Shown in pieces: positions 24,439 to 33,320 of a DNA stretch of 64,000 nucleotides. The position numbers were made by a program, and so were the translations under genes. This DNA comes from Paracidobacterium acidisoli (GTDB lineage: Bacteria > Acidobacteriota > Terriglobia > Terriglobales > Acidobacteriaceae), in contig NZ_QVQT02000003.1 in NCBI RefSeq assembly GCF_003428625.2, forward strand, positions 488,207-552,206. The letters run 5' to 3'. The first letter of the stretch is position 1, and the number at the start of each line of letters is the position of its first letter. Under the pieces are notes generated by a model. The model saw only the letters and a program-made list of their open reading frames with translations. It was not told the DNA's origin and did no database searches.

Positions 24439-25710
24439 CTATTTGCTGACGGCATGCTGGTTGTGCGGAATCGCCGCCACGGAGGTGGGCTGACCACTGG
24501 TGACGTAAGGTGAATTCTGATTGTTCACCAGCGTGCCGTTCGTGGTGTTGACCCTCGCACCGGAGATGGTGCCGTCGACGAAGTTCGGGGTGAAGAGGAA
24601 CTCGTTCAGGCTGGGATCGATGAGCAGGGCGGTAGGGCTGTGTCCCACGGCCAGGGTGGACGAGGAGCCGTTGAGTGCGGGAACGCCGTTCGAGACGGTG
24701 TACTCGCTCACGGTGCCGTCGGTGAAGTTGCTCACATACAGATCGCTGCCGTCGGAGCTGAGCACGACGCCTACAGGGAAAGTTCCGGTGGGCGTGGTGG
24801 GGCTGGACGGATTGGCCGAAAGAGCTCCGCCGGCGCCGATGACGTAATTGAGAAGCTGATTCTGCGCGGTGTCGGTGACAAAGAGCCCGCTGTTATCGGG
24901 ACTGACGGCGACACCCAGCGGCTCTGAACCGGAAGCGGTCGTAAAGGGGCTGCCGGCAACGGTTCCCAGGGTACCGCCGGAGCCGACCGTGAAGCCGTAA
25001 ATCTGACCGGGAAGGCCGGGGACGATGGGCACGGTGCCATTGGTGGGCGGCGTGACGGTCGTGACAAAGATATTGGGGTCGGCTACATAGACAAGCGAGC
25101 CATTGGGCGCGGCGGCGACATTACCGGGGTAGTAGCCGAGCGGCCAGTAGCTGAGATTGCCGTTCGCGATCGAGTTGCAGTCACCAGTGGTTGCGCCGGA
25201 GGAGCTTGTTATGGGATTGCCCAGGCTGCCGTCCGACTGGATGTGATACACGGCCAGGGCGCCGGGGCCGGGGTTCACATCGGTGAAGCCGGCCTGATAG
25301 AAGTCGACGACATAGAGCAGGGAGCCGTCGGGGCTGATGGCCATCGCGGAGGGCTCGGTGCCGGGGGTGTTGCAGGTGTGCTGCGGATAGAGCTTGCCGT
25401 CGGTGCCGATGACGAATTCGACGAGGGTGTTGTCGTCGTGATTGGCGACGTAGAGATTCTTGCCGTTGGGCGAGGCCACGTCCGCTACCGGGTTACGTCC
25501 GCCGGAGGGGTAAGGCGAATCGGCGATCTGCCGCGCGGCTCCGGATTCGGAGTCAACGATATAGACATTGATCTGGCCGGGGTTGTTCTTGCTGGAGGTG
25601 ACGTACAGAAAGTCCACAGTGTTGCTTGCGCCGCACGAGGTCAGGCCCAATCCCACGACAACGGTTGCAGCAGCAGCCAGCAGAACCTGGCCCGATTTTC
25701 TGAACTTCAT
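24439..25710 (-). CDS. Lactonase-like beta-propeller lipoprotein (paralog 2)
   Basis: A 423-residue paralog of its neighbours. The signal (MKFRKSGQVLLAAAATVVVG) ends in a good lipobox LTSC. The propeller blades show DFLYVTSSKNNPGQINVY, KNLYVANHDDNTLVEFVI, SLLYVVDFYQAGF, SGLFVTDTAQNQLLNY and SDLYVSNFTDGTVSEY. The protein should be anchored to a membrane facing the periplasm or outside. It has its own promoter, so the three genes are a tandem array of single transcription units rather than one operon. Ligand and function are unknown. Confidence 0.86.
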   Translation of the reverse strand: MKFRKSGQVLLAAAATVVVGLGLTSCGASNTVDFLYVTSSKNNPGQINVYIVDSESGAARQIADSPYPSGGRNPVADVASPNGKNLYVANHDDNTLVEFVIGTDGKLYPQHTCNTPGTEPSAMAISPDGSLLYVVDFYQAGFTDVNPGPGALAVYHIQSDGSLGNPITSSSGATTGDCNSIANGNLSYWPLGYYPGNVAAAPNGSLVYVADPNIFVTTVTPPTNGTVPIVPGLPGQIYGFTVGSGGTLGTVAGSPFTTASGSEPLGVAVSPDNSGLFVTDTAQNQLLNYVIGAGGALSANPSSPTTPTGTFPVGVVLSSDGSDLYVSNFTDGTVSEYTVSNGVPALNGSSSTLAVGHSPTALLIDPSLNEFLFTPNFVDGTISGARVNTTNGTLVNNQNSPYVTSGQPTSVAAIPHNQHAVSK

Positions 25711-25779
25711 GCGCTTCCTTCGCCTCAGCCATTGCCGGCAACGGCATGGGCGTCATAATGCGGGATCGCTCCCGGTTGA

Positions 25780-25785
25780 ATTGTA
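25780..25785 (-). promoter_or_regulatory. Conserved -10 element (TACAAT) of paralog 2
   Basis: TACAAT on the minus strand, 70 bases before the ATG, within a leader nearly identical to that of paralog 1. Both have TGGC at about -35. Confidence 0.6.
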
Positions 25786-25916
25786 AAGTCTCGCTTACGG
25801 TTAGGCCAGGTGTCTGTGCCGGACGGAGCGAGTAAAACCTGTTTGCGGCGGCTGCCCGATTTTACCGGCGGCCCCGAGAGAGGCCACCGGTGAGGGCAGA
25901 AGAGGAGCCGCGAGCG

Positions 25917-27248
25917 TTAATCCGTTACGCCGGTGGCCACGCACCAGGTCGGAGTCTGCACGGTGGCAAAAGTAGAGCCAGAGCGCAGATCGGTCAGGGT
26001 ACCGGTGTCCGGATTGATGAGGTGGCCGGTGACGGTGTTGGCATCGGAATCCGCGGTGTAGACGTACTGATGGGTGGGATCCTGGAAGATGCAGACCGGA
26101 CCGGAACCTGTTCCATAAGGCTCGTCGGAGAGCAGCGTCAGCACGCCGGAGGCGGGGTTGATGGTGAAGCCGGTGATCTCGCTGTTGGAGCTGGAGATGC
26201 TGGACGTGGCCTTGGTATTGGCGATGTAGAGGAACTTGGATTTGCTGTCGGCGGTGAGGGCGACAGGGCCTGCAGCGGTTCCGTCATTGGCGGTTACGCC
26301 GCCGGTGATGGTCTGCAGGAAGCCGTTGGAGCCCTGGCTGTAGGCGATGATCTGGCCGCTGCCGTTGTTCGCGCCGGCATCCACTACATAGATGTAATTG
26401 TTGGAAGAGGTGGCGCCGATGACGCTGATCGCTACTGCGCCGGTGGCCTCAGCGCCGCCGGGGACGGTGGTGAGCTGGCCGGTGGAGGCGGTGTAAGCGT
26501 AGGGCAGGATCACCTGATTGTTTTCCGCAGAGCCGGCCGGGAGCGACGGGTCGCTGACTTCGGCGGTATAGACGTTGCCCCCGGTCGCATGGAAGTCGAT
26601 GGGGCTGCAGCCGACGGGGAAGTAAGTCAGCGGCGTGTTATTGGAGCTGTTCTGCTGGAGATTCGTGACGATCGAAAGGCGTCCGGTGGTGCTGTCCACA
26701 TTGAAGACGCTGATGTCGCCATAGGGATGGTAGAAACCATCGCTTCCGAGGCAGGGCAGCGTGGCGGTCGGCGCTGTGGAGCCGTTGCTGGTAAAGGGCT
26801 CGTAGCTGTCCAGCACGAAGAGGTGCGATCCGGTGCCGTCGAAGGCGATGCGGATAGATCCGTTGCCTGCGCTGTTGTAGCTCTGCTGGAAGGCCAGGGT
26901 GCCGTTGCCGCCGATGCTGAACAGGGAGATATTGGCGCCGGTCCAGCTGATGTTGCCGTTGGAGTCGGTCGTGGGCGTGCCCTCATTGAGGACATAAAGG
27001 AAGCGTCCGTTGGAGGTCACCAGAGACCGAATGGGATTGGAACCGCCGCTGCTGATGGGAGAGCCCGGAACGGGGCGCAGGCGACCGGTGTTGTTGTCTT
27101 CCTTATAGGCACCGATCTGGTTGTAGTAAGAGCCGGTTACGTAAACATATGCTGCGGTGAAATTATACGAGCACGACGTAACTCCGAGAGCGAGAACAAA
27201 AGAAGCCGACAGAGCGACTGCAATCCGGCCGAATTTACTCAACTTCAT
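25917..27248 (-). CDS. Lactonase-like beta-propeller lipoprotein (paralog 3)
   Basis: A 443-residue, more divergent paralog. The signal MKLSKFGRIAVALSASFVLALG is followed by the lipobox VTSC. Blades include AAYVYVTGSYYNQIGAY, RFLYVLNEGTPTTDSNG, SHLFVLDSYEPF, NYIYVVDAGANNGSGQII, KFLYIANTKATSS and QYVYTADSDANTVTGH. The last blade ends near a C-terminal VTD. The leader keeps GCGCTTCCTTC (plus strand) and the -10 spacing of the other two but is otherwise diverged, so it is the oldest copy or has been under different selection. Confidence 0.85.
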   Translation of the reverse strand: MKLSKFGRIAVALSASFVLALGVTSCSYNFTAAYVYVTGSYYNQIGAYKEDNNTGRLRPVPGSPISSGGSNPIRSLVTSNGRFLYVLNEGTPTTDSNGNISWTGANISLFSIGGNGTLAFQQSYNSAGNGSIRIAFDGTGSHLFVLDSYEPFTSNGSTAPTATLPCLGSDGFYHPYGDISVFNVDSTTGRLSIVTNLQQNSSNNTPLTYFPVGCSPIDFHATGGNVYTAEVSDPSLPAGSAENNQVILPYAYTASTGQLTTVPGGAEATGAVAISVIGATSSNNYIYVVDAGANNGSGQIIAYSQGSNGFLQTITGGVTANDGTAAGPVALTADSKSKFLYIANTKATSSISSSNSEITGFTINPASGVLTLLSDEPYGTGSGPVCIFQDPTHQYVYTADSDANTVTGHLINPDTGTLTDLRSGSTFATVQTPTWCVATGVTD

Positions 27249-27316
27249 GCGCTTCCTTCAGCCCGGCCATTCGGGGAAATGGTCCTGGCAAAACTGGTAC
27301 AGGATGGTTCCGCACT

Positions 27317-27322
27317 ATTGTA
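27317..27322 (-). promoter_or_regulatory. Conserved -10 element (TACAAT) of paralog 3
   Basis: TACAAT on the minus strand, 69 bases before the ATG, matching the position in both paralogs although the surrounding leader has diverged. Confidence 0.55.
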
Positions 27323-27346
27323 ACCGGACGGGCGGGGAAATGCAGA

Positions 27347-27381
27347 ACGAGGCTCAGAGCAGTGCTCCGGGCCTCGTTTTT
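27347..27381. terminator. Hairpin between the M13 peptidase and paralog 3
   Basis: ACGAGGC (27347-27353) pairs with GCCTCGT (27371-27377), with an inner GAGC/GCTC stem. T runs follow on the plus strand (TTTTT) and only weakly on the minus strand. It lies directly after the peptidase stop at 27385 and probably ends that transcript. Confidence 0.5.
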
Positions 27382-27384
27382 GGC

Positions 27385-29472
27385 TTACCAGACGCGGCAG
27401 GGATTGTCGGGCATCATGGGCTGGCCTTTGTGGCAGCCGAAGGCTTTGCCGAACTCGTCGAAGTTCTGCACGCTGCCGTTGGCGCGGAAGCGGCCGGGCG
27501 AATGCGGATCGACGCGAGCGGCGACGCGCGATGCCTGATCGGTGCGGTTTTCACACCAGACCTGGGCGAAGGAGATGAAGAAGCGCTGCGCCTCGGTGTA
27601 GCCGTCGATCTTCTGATGGACGTTTTTGCCGTCCTGCGCAAGGGTGCTGAGCAGCGCCTGCCAGGCGATGTGAAGGCCGCCGTTGTCGGCGGTGTTTTCG
27701 CCGAGCGTGAGCTTGCCGTTGAGCTTCTGGCCGGAGACGGGCTCGAAGCTGCCGTACTCCGTCACCTCGCAGTCGGTGCGCTGATCGAAGGCCTTGCGAT
27801 CGTCGGGGGTCCACCAGTTCTTCACGTTGCCCTGTCCGTCGTACTGGCTGCCTTCGTCGTCGAAGCCGTGGGTCATCTCATGACCGATGACGACGCCGAT
27901 GCCGCCGAAGTTGACGGCGGGGTCCTTCGATGCGTCGTAGAAGGGCGGCTGGAGGATGCCGGCGGGGAAGTTGATGTCGTTCAGAGAGGGATCGTAGTAG
28001 GCGTTGACGGTGGGCGGCGTCATGCCCCACTCCTTTTCGTCGACGGGGCGGCCGATGTGGTCGAGCTGCCAGGCGAATTCAAAGGCGTCGGAGTTATGGA
28101 TGTCGGTGATGAAGTTGTCGCGGGTGACTTCGAGTTTCGAATAGTCGCGCCATTTATCGGGGTAGCCGATTTTCTGGCGGAAGTCGTCGAGCTTGGCCTC
28201 GGCCTGCTTTTTGGTCTCTTCGGTCATCCAGGGCAGGGACTGAATGTCGGATGCGAGCGCGGTCTTCAGGGCGGCGACCAGTTTTTCCATGCTGGCTTTG
28301 TCCTGGGGCGGGAAGTTCTGTTTTACCCAGTCCTGGCCGACGGCTTCGCCGAGGGCGCGGTCGGTGATGGCGGTGCAGCGCTTCCAGCGGGCGGTCTGCT
28401 CGGCCTGTCCCTGCAGGGTCTTCTGGAAGAAGCCGAAGCTGGCGTCTTCAAAGGGCGAGGAGAGCCAGGGCGCGGCGCCGTTGATGACGTGGAAGCGGAG
28501 ATAGCTGCGGATGGCGTCGAGGCTCTGGCCGGTGATGACCTGATTCATCGCCTTGAAGAAGTCCGGTGTGCCGACATTAAGGTCATTGATAGAAGGAGCC
28601 TGGATGTCGGAGAGATAGACGCTCCAGTCGAAGTCGGGCGCGAGGCTTTTGAGCCCGGATACGGGCAGAAGGTGGTAGCGCTTGTTCGGGTCGCGCAGAT
28701 CGACGCGCGCCATGGAGTTTTGGGCGAGCGTGGTTTCGATGTCGATGACATGGCCGGCCTCGGCTTTGGCCTGATCGTCGCTGTCTCCGGCGAGCTTAAA
28801 GAGGCTGATGACGTAATCGCGGTACTGATCGCGGATCTTCGCCATGCGGTCGGACTTGTCGATGTAGTAGTCGCGGTCGGGAAGGGTGAGGCCGTCCTGG
28901 AAGGCGGCGGCGATCTGACGCGTGGAGTCCTTCTGATCCTGCTCAACGCCGAAGCTGAAGAAGACATTCGAGCCGTTGCGCGACTGCAGCAGGGCAACGA
29001 GGGCCGCGAGCTGCTGCCGGTCGTCCAGTTTCGCGATGCGGTCGAGCAGCGGCTGGATGGGCTGGATGCCGAGCTGGTCGGCGCGGTCGGTGTTCATGCA
29101 GGCGGCGAAGAAGTCGCCGTACTGGCGCTGCAGGGGCGATGCGGGATGATCGGTGGCCTGCTTCAGCTCCACATAGAGCAGATAGCGGTTGCGCTCGTTG
29201 AGCTGATTGAAGCGGCCCCATCGGGACTGATCGCCGGGGATGGGATTGTCTTTGCGCCAGTTGCCGCAGGCGTACTGATAGAAGTCGACGCAGGGGTCCG
29301 CGGTCTTGTCGATGGCGGTGAGATCGAAGCTGTGTGGGGCCTTCGGCTCAACGGGCGCGGCTGTGGTCTTTGCATCCGATGCCTCGGGAGCGGACGAGGC
29401 GAAGGCGGCATGGGAGGTGAAGGCGAGAGCTCCGGAAAGCAGGATGAGCGAAGCAAGTCGGGTGGGTTGCAT
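27385..29472 (-). CDS. M13 family zinc metallopeptidase (neprilysin/PepO type)
   Basis: A 695-residue exported peptidase. An N-terminal signal peptide (LASLILLSGALAFTSHAAFA) is followed by the M13 N-domain with DPCVDFYQYACGNW. The catalytic domain has NAYYDPSLNDINFPAGIL, the zinc motif HEMTH at 531-535, GENTADNGG with the third ligand Glu592, and the C-terminal FRANGSVQNFDEF..GCHKGQPMMPDNPCRVW block. All catalytic residues are present, so it should cleave small peptides in the periplasm or outside. Such enzymes are numerous in Acidobacteria. The start is the ATG before the signal peptide. It is in line with the lipoprotein array but has its own upstream region. Confidence 0.93.
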   Translation of the reverse strand: MQPTRLASLILLSGALAFTSHAAFASSAPEASDAKTTAAPVEPKAPHSFDLTAIDKTADPCVDFYQYACGNWRKDNPIPGDQSRWGRFNQLNERNRYLLYVELKQATDHPASPLQRQYGDFFAACMNTDRADQLGIQPIQPLLDRIAKLDDRQQLAALVALLQSRNGSNVFFSFGVEQDQKDSTRQIAAAFQDGLTLPDRDYYIDKSDRMAKIRDQYRDYVISLFKLAGDSDDQAKAEAGHVIDIETTLAQNSMARVDLRDPNKRYHLLPVSGLKSLAPDFDWSVYLSDIQAPSINDLNVGTPDFFKAMNQVITGQSLDAIRSYLRFHVINGAAPWLSSPFEDASFGFFQKTLQGQAEQTARWKRCTAITDRALGEAVGQDWVKQNFPPQDKASMEKLVAALKTALASDIQSLPWMTEETKKQAEAKLDDFRQKIGYPDKWRDYSKLEVTRDNFITDIHNSDAFEFAWQLDHIGRPVDEKEWGMTPPTVNAYYDPSLNDINFPAGILQPPFYDASKDPAVNFGGIGVVIGHEMTHGFDDEGSQYDGQGNVKNWWTPDDRKAFDQRTDCEVTEYGSFEPVSGQKLNGKLTLGENTADNGGLHIAWQALLSTLAQDGKNVHQKIDGYTEAQRFFISFAQVWCENRTDQASRVAARVDPHSPGRFRANGSVQNFDEFGKAFGCHKGQPMMPDNPCRVW

Positions 29473-30227
29473 GGGTCCTCATTCAGTGCCCGGAGGGCCG
29501 GGGGGAGGGTTTTTATCGCCGTGCGAAGGAGAAAGATAACAGAAAGCAGCGGAAAAGCGGCAAAGAAGCGGGCTCCGCTGTGACGAACGGCAGAAAGCGT
29601 GGGATTAAAAGAGCGGGTGGTGGCCCCATGTTTGAAAGGACGGATGTGGGGCAATCCTGATTTTATGTTTTGGCGGAGCCGGGCTGAAGCCCCTTTTTTC
29701 CCTTTATTCACCGGGCTAAAGCCCGGTGCTTCTACCGGGTCTCGCTGACGCGAGATGAGAAGTGTTCCGTGGCTATGTCGCACAGGGGCTGAAGCCCCTC
29801 TTCTTTCGGGTGCTCTTTTCGGCACGGCTGAAGCCGTGCCCTGATACAAAGCGATGACGCCTCCCACCTTAGCTTGCCCACCCCGGCGCACGAACACCCC
29901 ATGCGCCGGGGACCCCGGTCGCGAAGGTGGGGCACCCGGATTCTTCTCAGAAGGAGGAAATGTAGATCCCTCGGCTTCGCTCGGGATGACAAGGGGAAGG
30001 GATTGGGATGACAAGGAAAGGGTTTTTATTTCCATGTCCGAACAGACGGACATGGGGTACCCGGGCACCCGGATTCTTACCTTCCCACCTTAGCTTCCCG
30101 CCCCGGCGCACGAACACCGCGTGTGCCGGGGACCCCGGTCGCGAAGGTGGGGCACCCGGATTCTTCAGCGAGAGAATGCTTCGAGCCGGACATCGGCACT
30201 CGGCGAGGGACTTATGGATGCGATCGC
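29473..30227. repeat. Repeat mosaic (C, D, two B, A, C)
   Basis: A 750-base gap without genes. Family C (about 29626-29655, degenerate), family D (about 29680-29868, with the TCTACCGGGTCTCGCTGACG and GCACGGCTGAAGCCGTGCC hairpins), family B (about 29862-29940), family A with short loop (about 29957-30000), family C (about 30031-30062) and another family B (about 30086-30160) follow one another. Confidence 0.8.
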
Positions 30228-30794
30228 TTATTGGTTGCTGTTGTTGACGGCGGGTGGTGCAGGCGGCGGGGCCGGGGCATTGACGTCGCGCGCGTCGACC
30301 AGCTCGATATCGAAGATGAGGTCGGCTTTGGGCGGGATGGGGCCGCGTCCGGCGGCTCCGTAAGCGAGCTGCCAGGGGATGAAGAGACGGCGCTTTCCGC
30401 CGATGTGCATGCCTTCAAAGCCCTGATCCCATCCGATGATGACGCGACGGGAGCCCTGCAGGAACTCGATGGGCTTGCCGCGGTCGAGGGAGGAGTCAAA
30501 CCTGGTGCCGTCGGAGGCGAGCCAGCCGGTGTAGTGGACGGTGTAGATCTGTCCGGGCCCGGCGAGAGCTCCGGTGCCGAGGGTGATGTCCTGATAGCGC
30601 ATGACGTACTGCACCTTCATGGGCGCGTGGACGGGAGGGATGTTCTTCGGCAGCGGCGGCTGCGCGGGAGCGGCTCGGTGCGTGGCATGCGCCGCGGTGT
30701 GATGCGCGGGCGGCGTCTGGGTCTGCGCATGCGACAGAGCGGCGGCGAGGGCGAAGGGCAGAAGCGCAGCGACAGCGAACCAGCGTGCGTGCAT
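30228..30794 (-). CDS. Exported FKBP-type peptidyl-prolyl cis-trans isomerase
   Basis: A 188-residue protein with a signal peptide (AVAALLPFALAAALSHAQ), a low-complexity His/Ala/Pro linker (about residues 25-55), and one FKBP domain (about 70-175). The domain contains YTVHYTGWLASDGTRFDSS, the FLQGSRRVIIGWDQGFEGM active-site region and GKRRLFIPWQLAYG. It should catalyse prolyl isomerisation during folding of exported proteins. The C-terminal tail is proline-rich. GGAGAG precedes the ATG at 30794; the frame extends upstream to 30941 without homology. Confidence 0.9.
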   Translation of the reverse strand: MHARWFAVAALLPFALAAALSHAQTQTPPAHHTAAHATHRAAPAQPPLPKNIPPVHAPMKVQYVMRYQDITLGTGALAGPGQIYTVHYTGWLASDGTRFDSSLDRGKPIEFLQGSRRVIIGWDQGFEGMHIGGKRRLFIPWQLAYGAAGRGPIPPKADLIFDIELVDARDVNAPAPPPAPPAVNNSNQ

Positions 30795-30960
30795 GATCTC
30801 TCCGAAGGGTACTGCCAATGTATCAGGAGCGTCTCCGGCGGCTGCCGGGGAAGCGCGACGCCGATCGTGGGTCAGTTTGAAATGCAGAGAAAACAAAGCA
30901 TTCCTCAGCGGCTGAAGCCGAGCCCTTCCCAAATCATTCAAACCAACCCACTCTCGCGCG

Positions 30961-32037
30961 TCAGAAGATTTTGAGGTGAATCGTGAGATATTTCTTCGGA
31001 TCTTTGCGGACGGCCAGGATGAGCTGATTGGTGTTGCGGATCATCTCGTCGGAGTGGTCGTAGAGATCGCGGTTTTTCATGAGCTGGCCGAGGGTACCCT
31101 GGCCGCTGTCGACGCCGTTCAGGATCGAATCGAGATGGGTGACGGTGTCGTTGAGCTTCTGCGCGAACTGCGGATCTTTGGCGAGCAGACCGAGGCCGCC
31201 TTTGCCTTCGTTGATGCCGGCGAGGAGCTTGTTGAGGTTCTCGGTGGACTGGCGCAGGTTGTTGTAGAGGGTATCGTCCTTCATCAGCTTGCCGACGGTG
31301 CCCTGGCCTGAGTCGAGGCGGGTGGCGATGTCGTCGAGCTTGCCGATGGTTTCATTGGCGCGATTGTAGAGCGTGTCGTCGCTGACGAGCTTGCCGATGG
31401 AGCCTTTGCCGTTGCTGATCTGATCGACGAGGGACTGGAGCTGATCGAAGGTGCCGACGGCTTTTTTGTAAAGGGTCGGGTCGTTGATCAGCATGCCGAT
31501 GGAGCCCTTGCCGTTGTTGAGCGCGTCGACCAGGCTGTTGACCTTGGCGAGGATGACGTTGAGCTGCTCGATGGTGCCCTGGCTGGACTTGATGACGTCG
31601 CTGAGGTTGGGCGTCTCGGTGGTGTGGAGCTCGTCGCCGTCGCGTACGGGAGAGCCGGACTTGAATTTGCTGGTGATATCGACGACGGTGTCGCCGAGCA
31701 CGCCGATGGTGTCGAGGTCCGCGGTCGAGTCTTCGCGGATGGCGGCGGCATATTTTTTGTTGATCTTCATGACGACCTCGACGGGCGTGGGGCTGTGCGA
31801 GGCCACGATGCGAATGGACCTCACGTTGCCGACGGTGACGCCTTCGAGGTTGACGGGAGCGCCGATCTTGAGGCCGGCGGAGTTCTCAAAGTAGGAATGG
31901 AGGGTGACTTTGCCGGTGAAAAAGCCGCCGGTGGTGCCGGTCATAAGAAAGATGAGAGCGAGCAGGGCGAAGATCGCGACCAGCACCAGCACGCCAACCT
32001 TCAGTTGTGACCACCGCACTTCCTGCTGGCCCGGCAA
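30961..32037 (-). CDS. MCE-family (MlaD-like) lipid transport protein with helical repeats
   Basis: A 358-residue protein. A short cytoplasmic start and one membrane helix (KVGVLVLVAIFALLALIFLMTG) precede an MCE domain (about residues 42-140, SYFENSAGLKIGAPVNLEGVTVGNV, IGVLGDTVVDI). The C-terminal part has five copies of a 33-35-residue unit, each opened by G(K/Q)G(S/T/G)(I/V/L)G at 177, 210, 244, 278 and 313, then a DDTLY-type turn and an amphipathic helix. MCE proteins form hexameric rings or tubes that carry lipids between the membranes. The start is TTG with GAGGGGG upstream. The partner permease and ATPase genes are not adjacent. Confidence 0.88.
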   Translation of the reverse strand: MPGQQEVRWSQLKVGVLVLVAIFALLALIFLMTGTTGGFFTGKVTLHSYFENSAGLKIGAPVNLEGVTVGNVRSIRIVASHSPTPVEVVMKINKKYAAAIREDSTADLDTIGVLGDTVVDITSKFKSGSPVRDGDELHTTETPNLSDVIKSSQGTIEQLNVILAKVNSLVDALNNGKGSIGMLINDPTLYKKAVGTFDQLQSLVDQISNGKGSIGKLVSDDTLYNRANETIGKLDDIATRLDSGQGTVGKLMKDDTLYNNLRQSTENLNKLLAGINEGKGGLGLLAKDPQFAQKLNDTVTHLDSILNGVDSGQGTLGQLMKNRDLYDHSDEMIRNTNQLILAVRKDPKKYLTIHLKIF

Positions 32038-32257
32038 TGCGCCCCCTCAAAATGAAAGAACTGCTGCTGCGCAGAGGATACCAGAGAGCGAAGAGAAATC
32101 GGCCCCCTTGTTCCACGCTGGTTTTTGGATGAAAAAGCGGGGCAGGCCGTTGCAGGAGGATTTTCACAGAAGCGAAACAGTGAAGAATGCGGAAGTTACG
32201 GCGCGGTTAAAGCAGAGTGTCGCGGGCGTTGCATGGGGAGGGAAGCGGAGAGCCGGG

Positions 32258-32635
32258 TCAGGCTTCGAGGTGGACGGTGGCCATGGCGAGGGCGGCGGTG
32301 TGGGTGAGCGAAAGCGAGACATGGGTGACGCCGAGCTGTCCGGCGATGGCACGGGCGCGTCCGGAGAGGTGGAGGGTGGGACGCTGGCCGGGAAGGCGGC
32401 GGACTTCGAGCTCCTGCCAGGTGACGCCGCGCTGGATGCCGGTGCCGAGGGCTTTGGCGGCGGCCTCTTTGGCGGCGAAGCGGGCGGCGAAGCTTTCGGC
32501 GGCGGTGGCGCGGGGACGGCAGTAGGCGATTTCGGCCTCGGTGAAGATGCGGCGGAGGAAGCGGTCGCCGAAGCGCTCGATGGAGTGGGCGATGCGGGGG
32601 ACTTCGACGAGATCGATACCGGTGCCGACGAGCAT
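32258..32635 (-). CDS. acpS: Holo-[acyl-carrier-protein] synthase
   Basis: A 125-residue AcpS that transfers 4-phosphopantetheine from CoA to acyl carrier protein. The N-terminal GTGIDLVEVPRI carries the metal-binding Asp, and the second motif FAARFAAKEAAAKAL carries the conserved Glu and Lys. The C-terminal HVSLSLTHTAALAMATV completes the family pattern. Length is normal. The ATG at 32635 gives the family N-terminus; an earlier ATG at 32671 is possible, and neither has a clear ribosome-binding site. It follows an unrelated divergent gene. Confidence 0.92.
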   Translation of the reverse strand: MLVGTGIDLVEVPRIAHSIERFGDRFLRRIFTEAEIAYCRPRATAAESFAARFAAKEAAAKALGTGIQRGVTWQELEVRRLPGQRPTLHLSGRARAIAGQLGVTHVSLSLTHTAALAMATVHLEA

Positions 32636-32730
32636 AGGAAGGCGGAGGAGCCTGGGTGAGAACTTTCTCATACTACGGGAGCGCTGGGCGGCGAGTGAAG
32701 TGCAGGCGTGAATTGTCCGATCAGTGATAT

Positions 32731-33132
32731 GTGCGAGGGAGCGAAGTCCAGGACGGTCACGACGAGGCGACGGCGCGGAGAGAGCTGCGGCTGACGGCGC
32801 TTTGCCATGAGGACGCGGCGCGGACGGTGCGCTTTCTGACCGGCGCGGTGATGGCCTGCGGCGGATGGGTGCTGGTGCGGCGGTTTTTCCCGGATGACAG
32901 CGCGGAGATGGAGTTCGAGTTTCCGCGGGCGACCTGTGTGGAGATGTACAGCGTTCTGATTGCGGCGGGGCTGGAGCTGATCCGGGAGTCGCACGTGCTG
33001 ATGGCGGATCTGTGCCAGTGCACCAAAGACCTGATCGAGAGCAAAGGGCTGGAGACCGCCGGGGTGGATCTGCGGGTGCTTCCGGGGAAGCCGGGAGAGA
33101 GCAGGGAACAGCGATTAGGGATCAGCGATTAG
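32731..33132 (+). CDS. Hypothetical protein
   Basis: A 133-residue protein that I do not recognise. The core (about residues 15-115: TARRELRLTALCHEDAARTVRF, MACGGWVLVRRFFPDDSAEMEFEFP, CVEMYSVLIAAGLELIRESH) has the codon use and composition of a real gene and an alpha-beta pattern. There is no signal peptide. The start is uncertain (GTG at 32731 chosen). The last eight or so residues are encoded by the left arm of an inverted repeat, so the C-terminus looks recently altered. Confidence 0.55.
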   Translation: MRGSEVQDGHDEATARRELRLTALCHEDAARTVRFLTGAVMACGGWVLVRRFFPDDSAEMEFEFPRATCVEMYSVLIAAGLELIRESHVLMADLCQCTKDLIESKGLETAGVDLRVLPGKPGESREQRLGISD

Positions 33133-33309
33133 AAAAGCAGGGTGCAGGTCGCAGGTCGCAGGTCGCAGGTCGCAGGTCGCAGGTCGCAGGTCGCAGGTCG
33201 CAGGTCGCAGGTCGCAGGTCGCAGGTGGATGCACACTTCTTTCTGATTGCCGCCTGATCGCCCTCTAATAGCTGATCCCTGCTTTTCTAATCGCTGATCC
33301 CTAATCGCT
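33110..33309. repeat. Inverted repeat, 33-bp arms, flanking a tandem array
   Basis: The arms at 33110-33142 and 33277-33309 are exact reverse complements. Each arm contains an internal direct repeat of AGCGATTAG separated by GGATC. A 7-bp tandem array lies between them. The left arm enters the 3' end of the preceding gene, and the right arm ends just before the recG stop (33321). Confidence 0.85.
33144..33226. repeat. 7-bp tandem repeat, about 12 copies
   Basis: The unit GCAGGTC is repeated without interruption, 11 full copies plus six bases. It is too short and lacks spacers for a CRISPR; it is a candidate variable-number tandem repeat. Confidence 0.95.
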
Positions 33310-33320
33310 ACTCGCTGCTT

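Noticed and set aside
27157-29583. 808-residue plus-strand open frame
   Set aside because: Shadow of the M13 peptidase on the opposite strand; Val/Gly/Glu-rich composition typical of antisense reading of GC-rich genes, with no domain pattern.
33144-33226. Possible CRISPR array
   Set aside because: The unit is 7 bp with no spacers and there are no cas genes; it is a simple tandem repeat.
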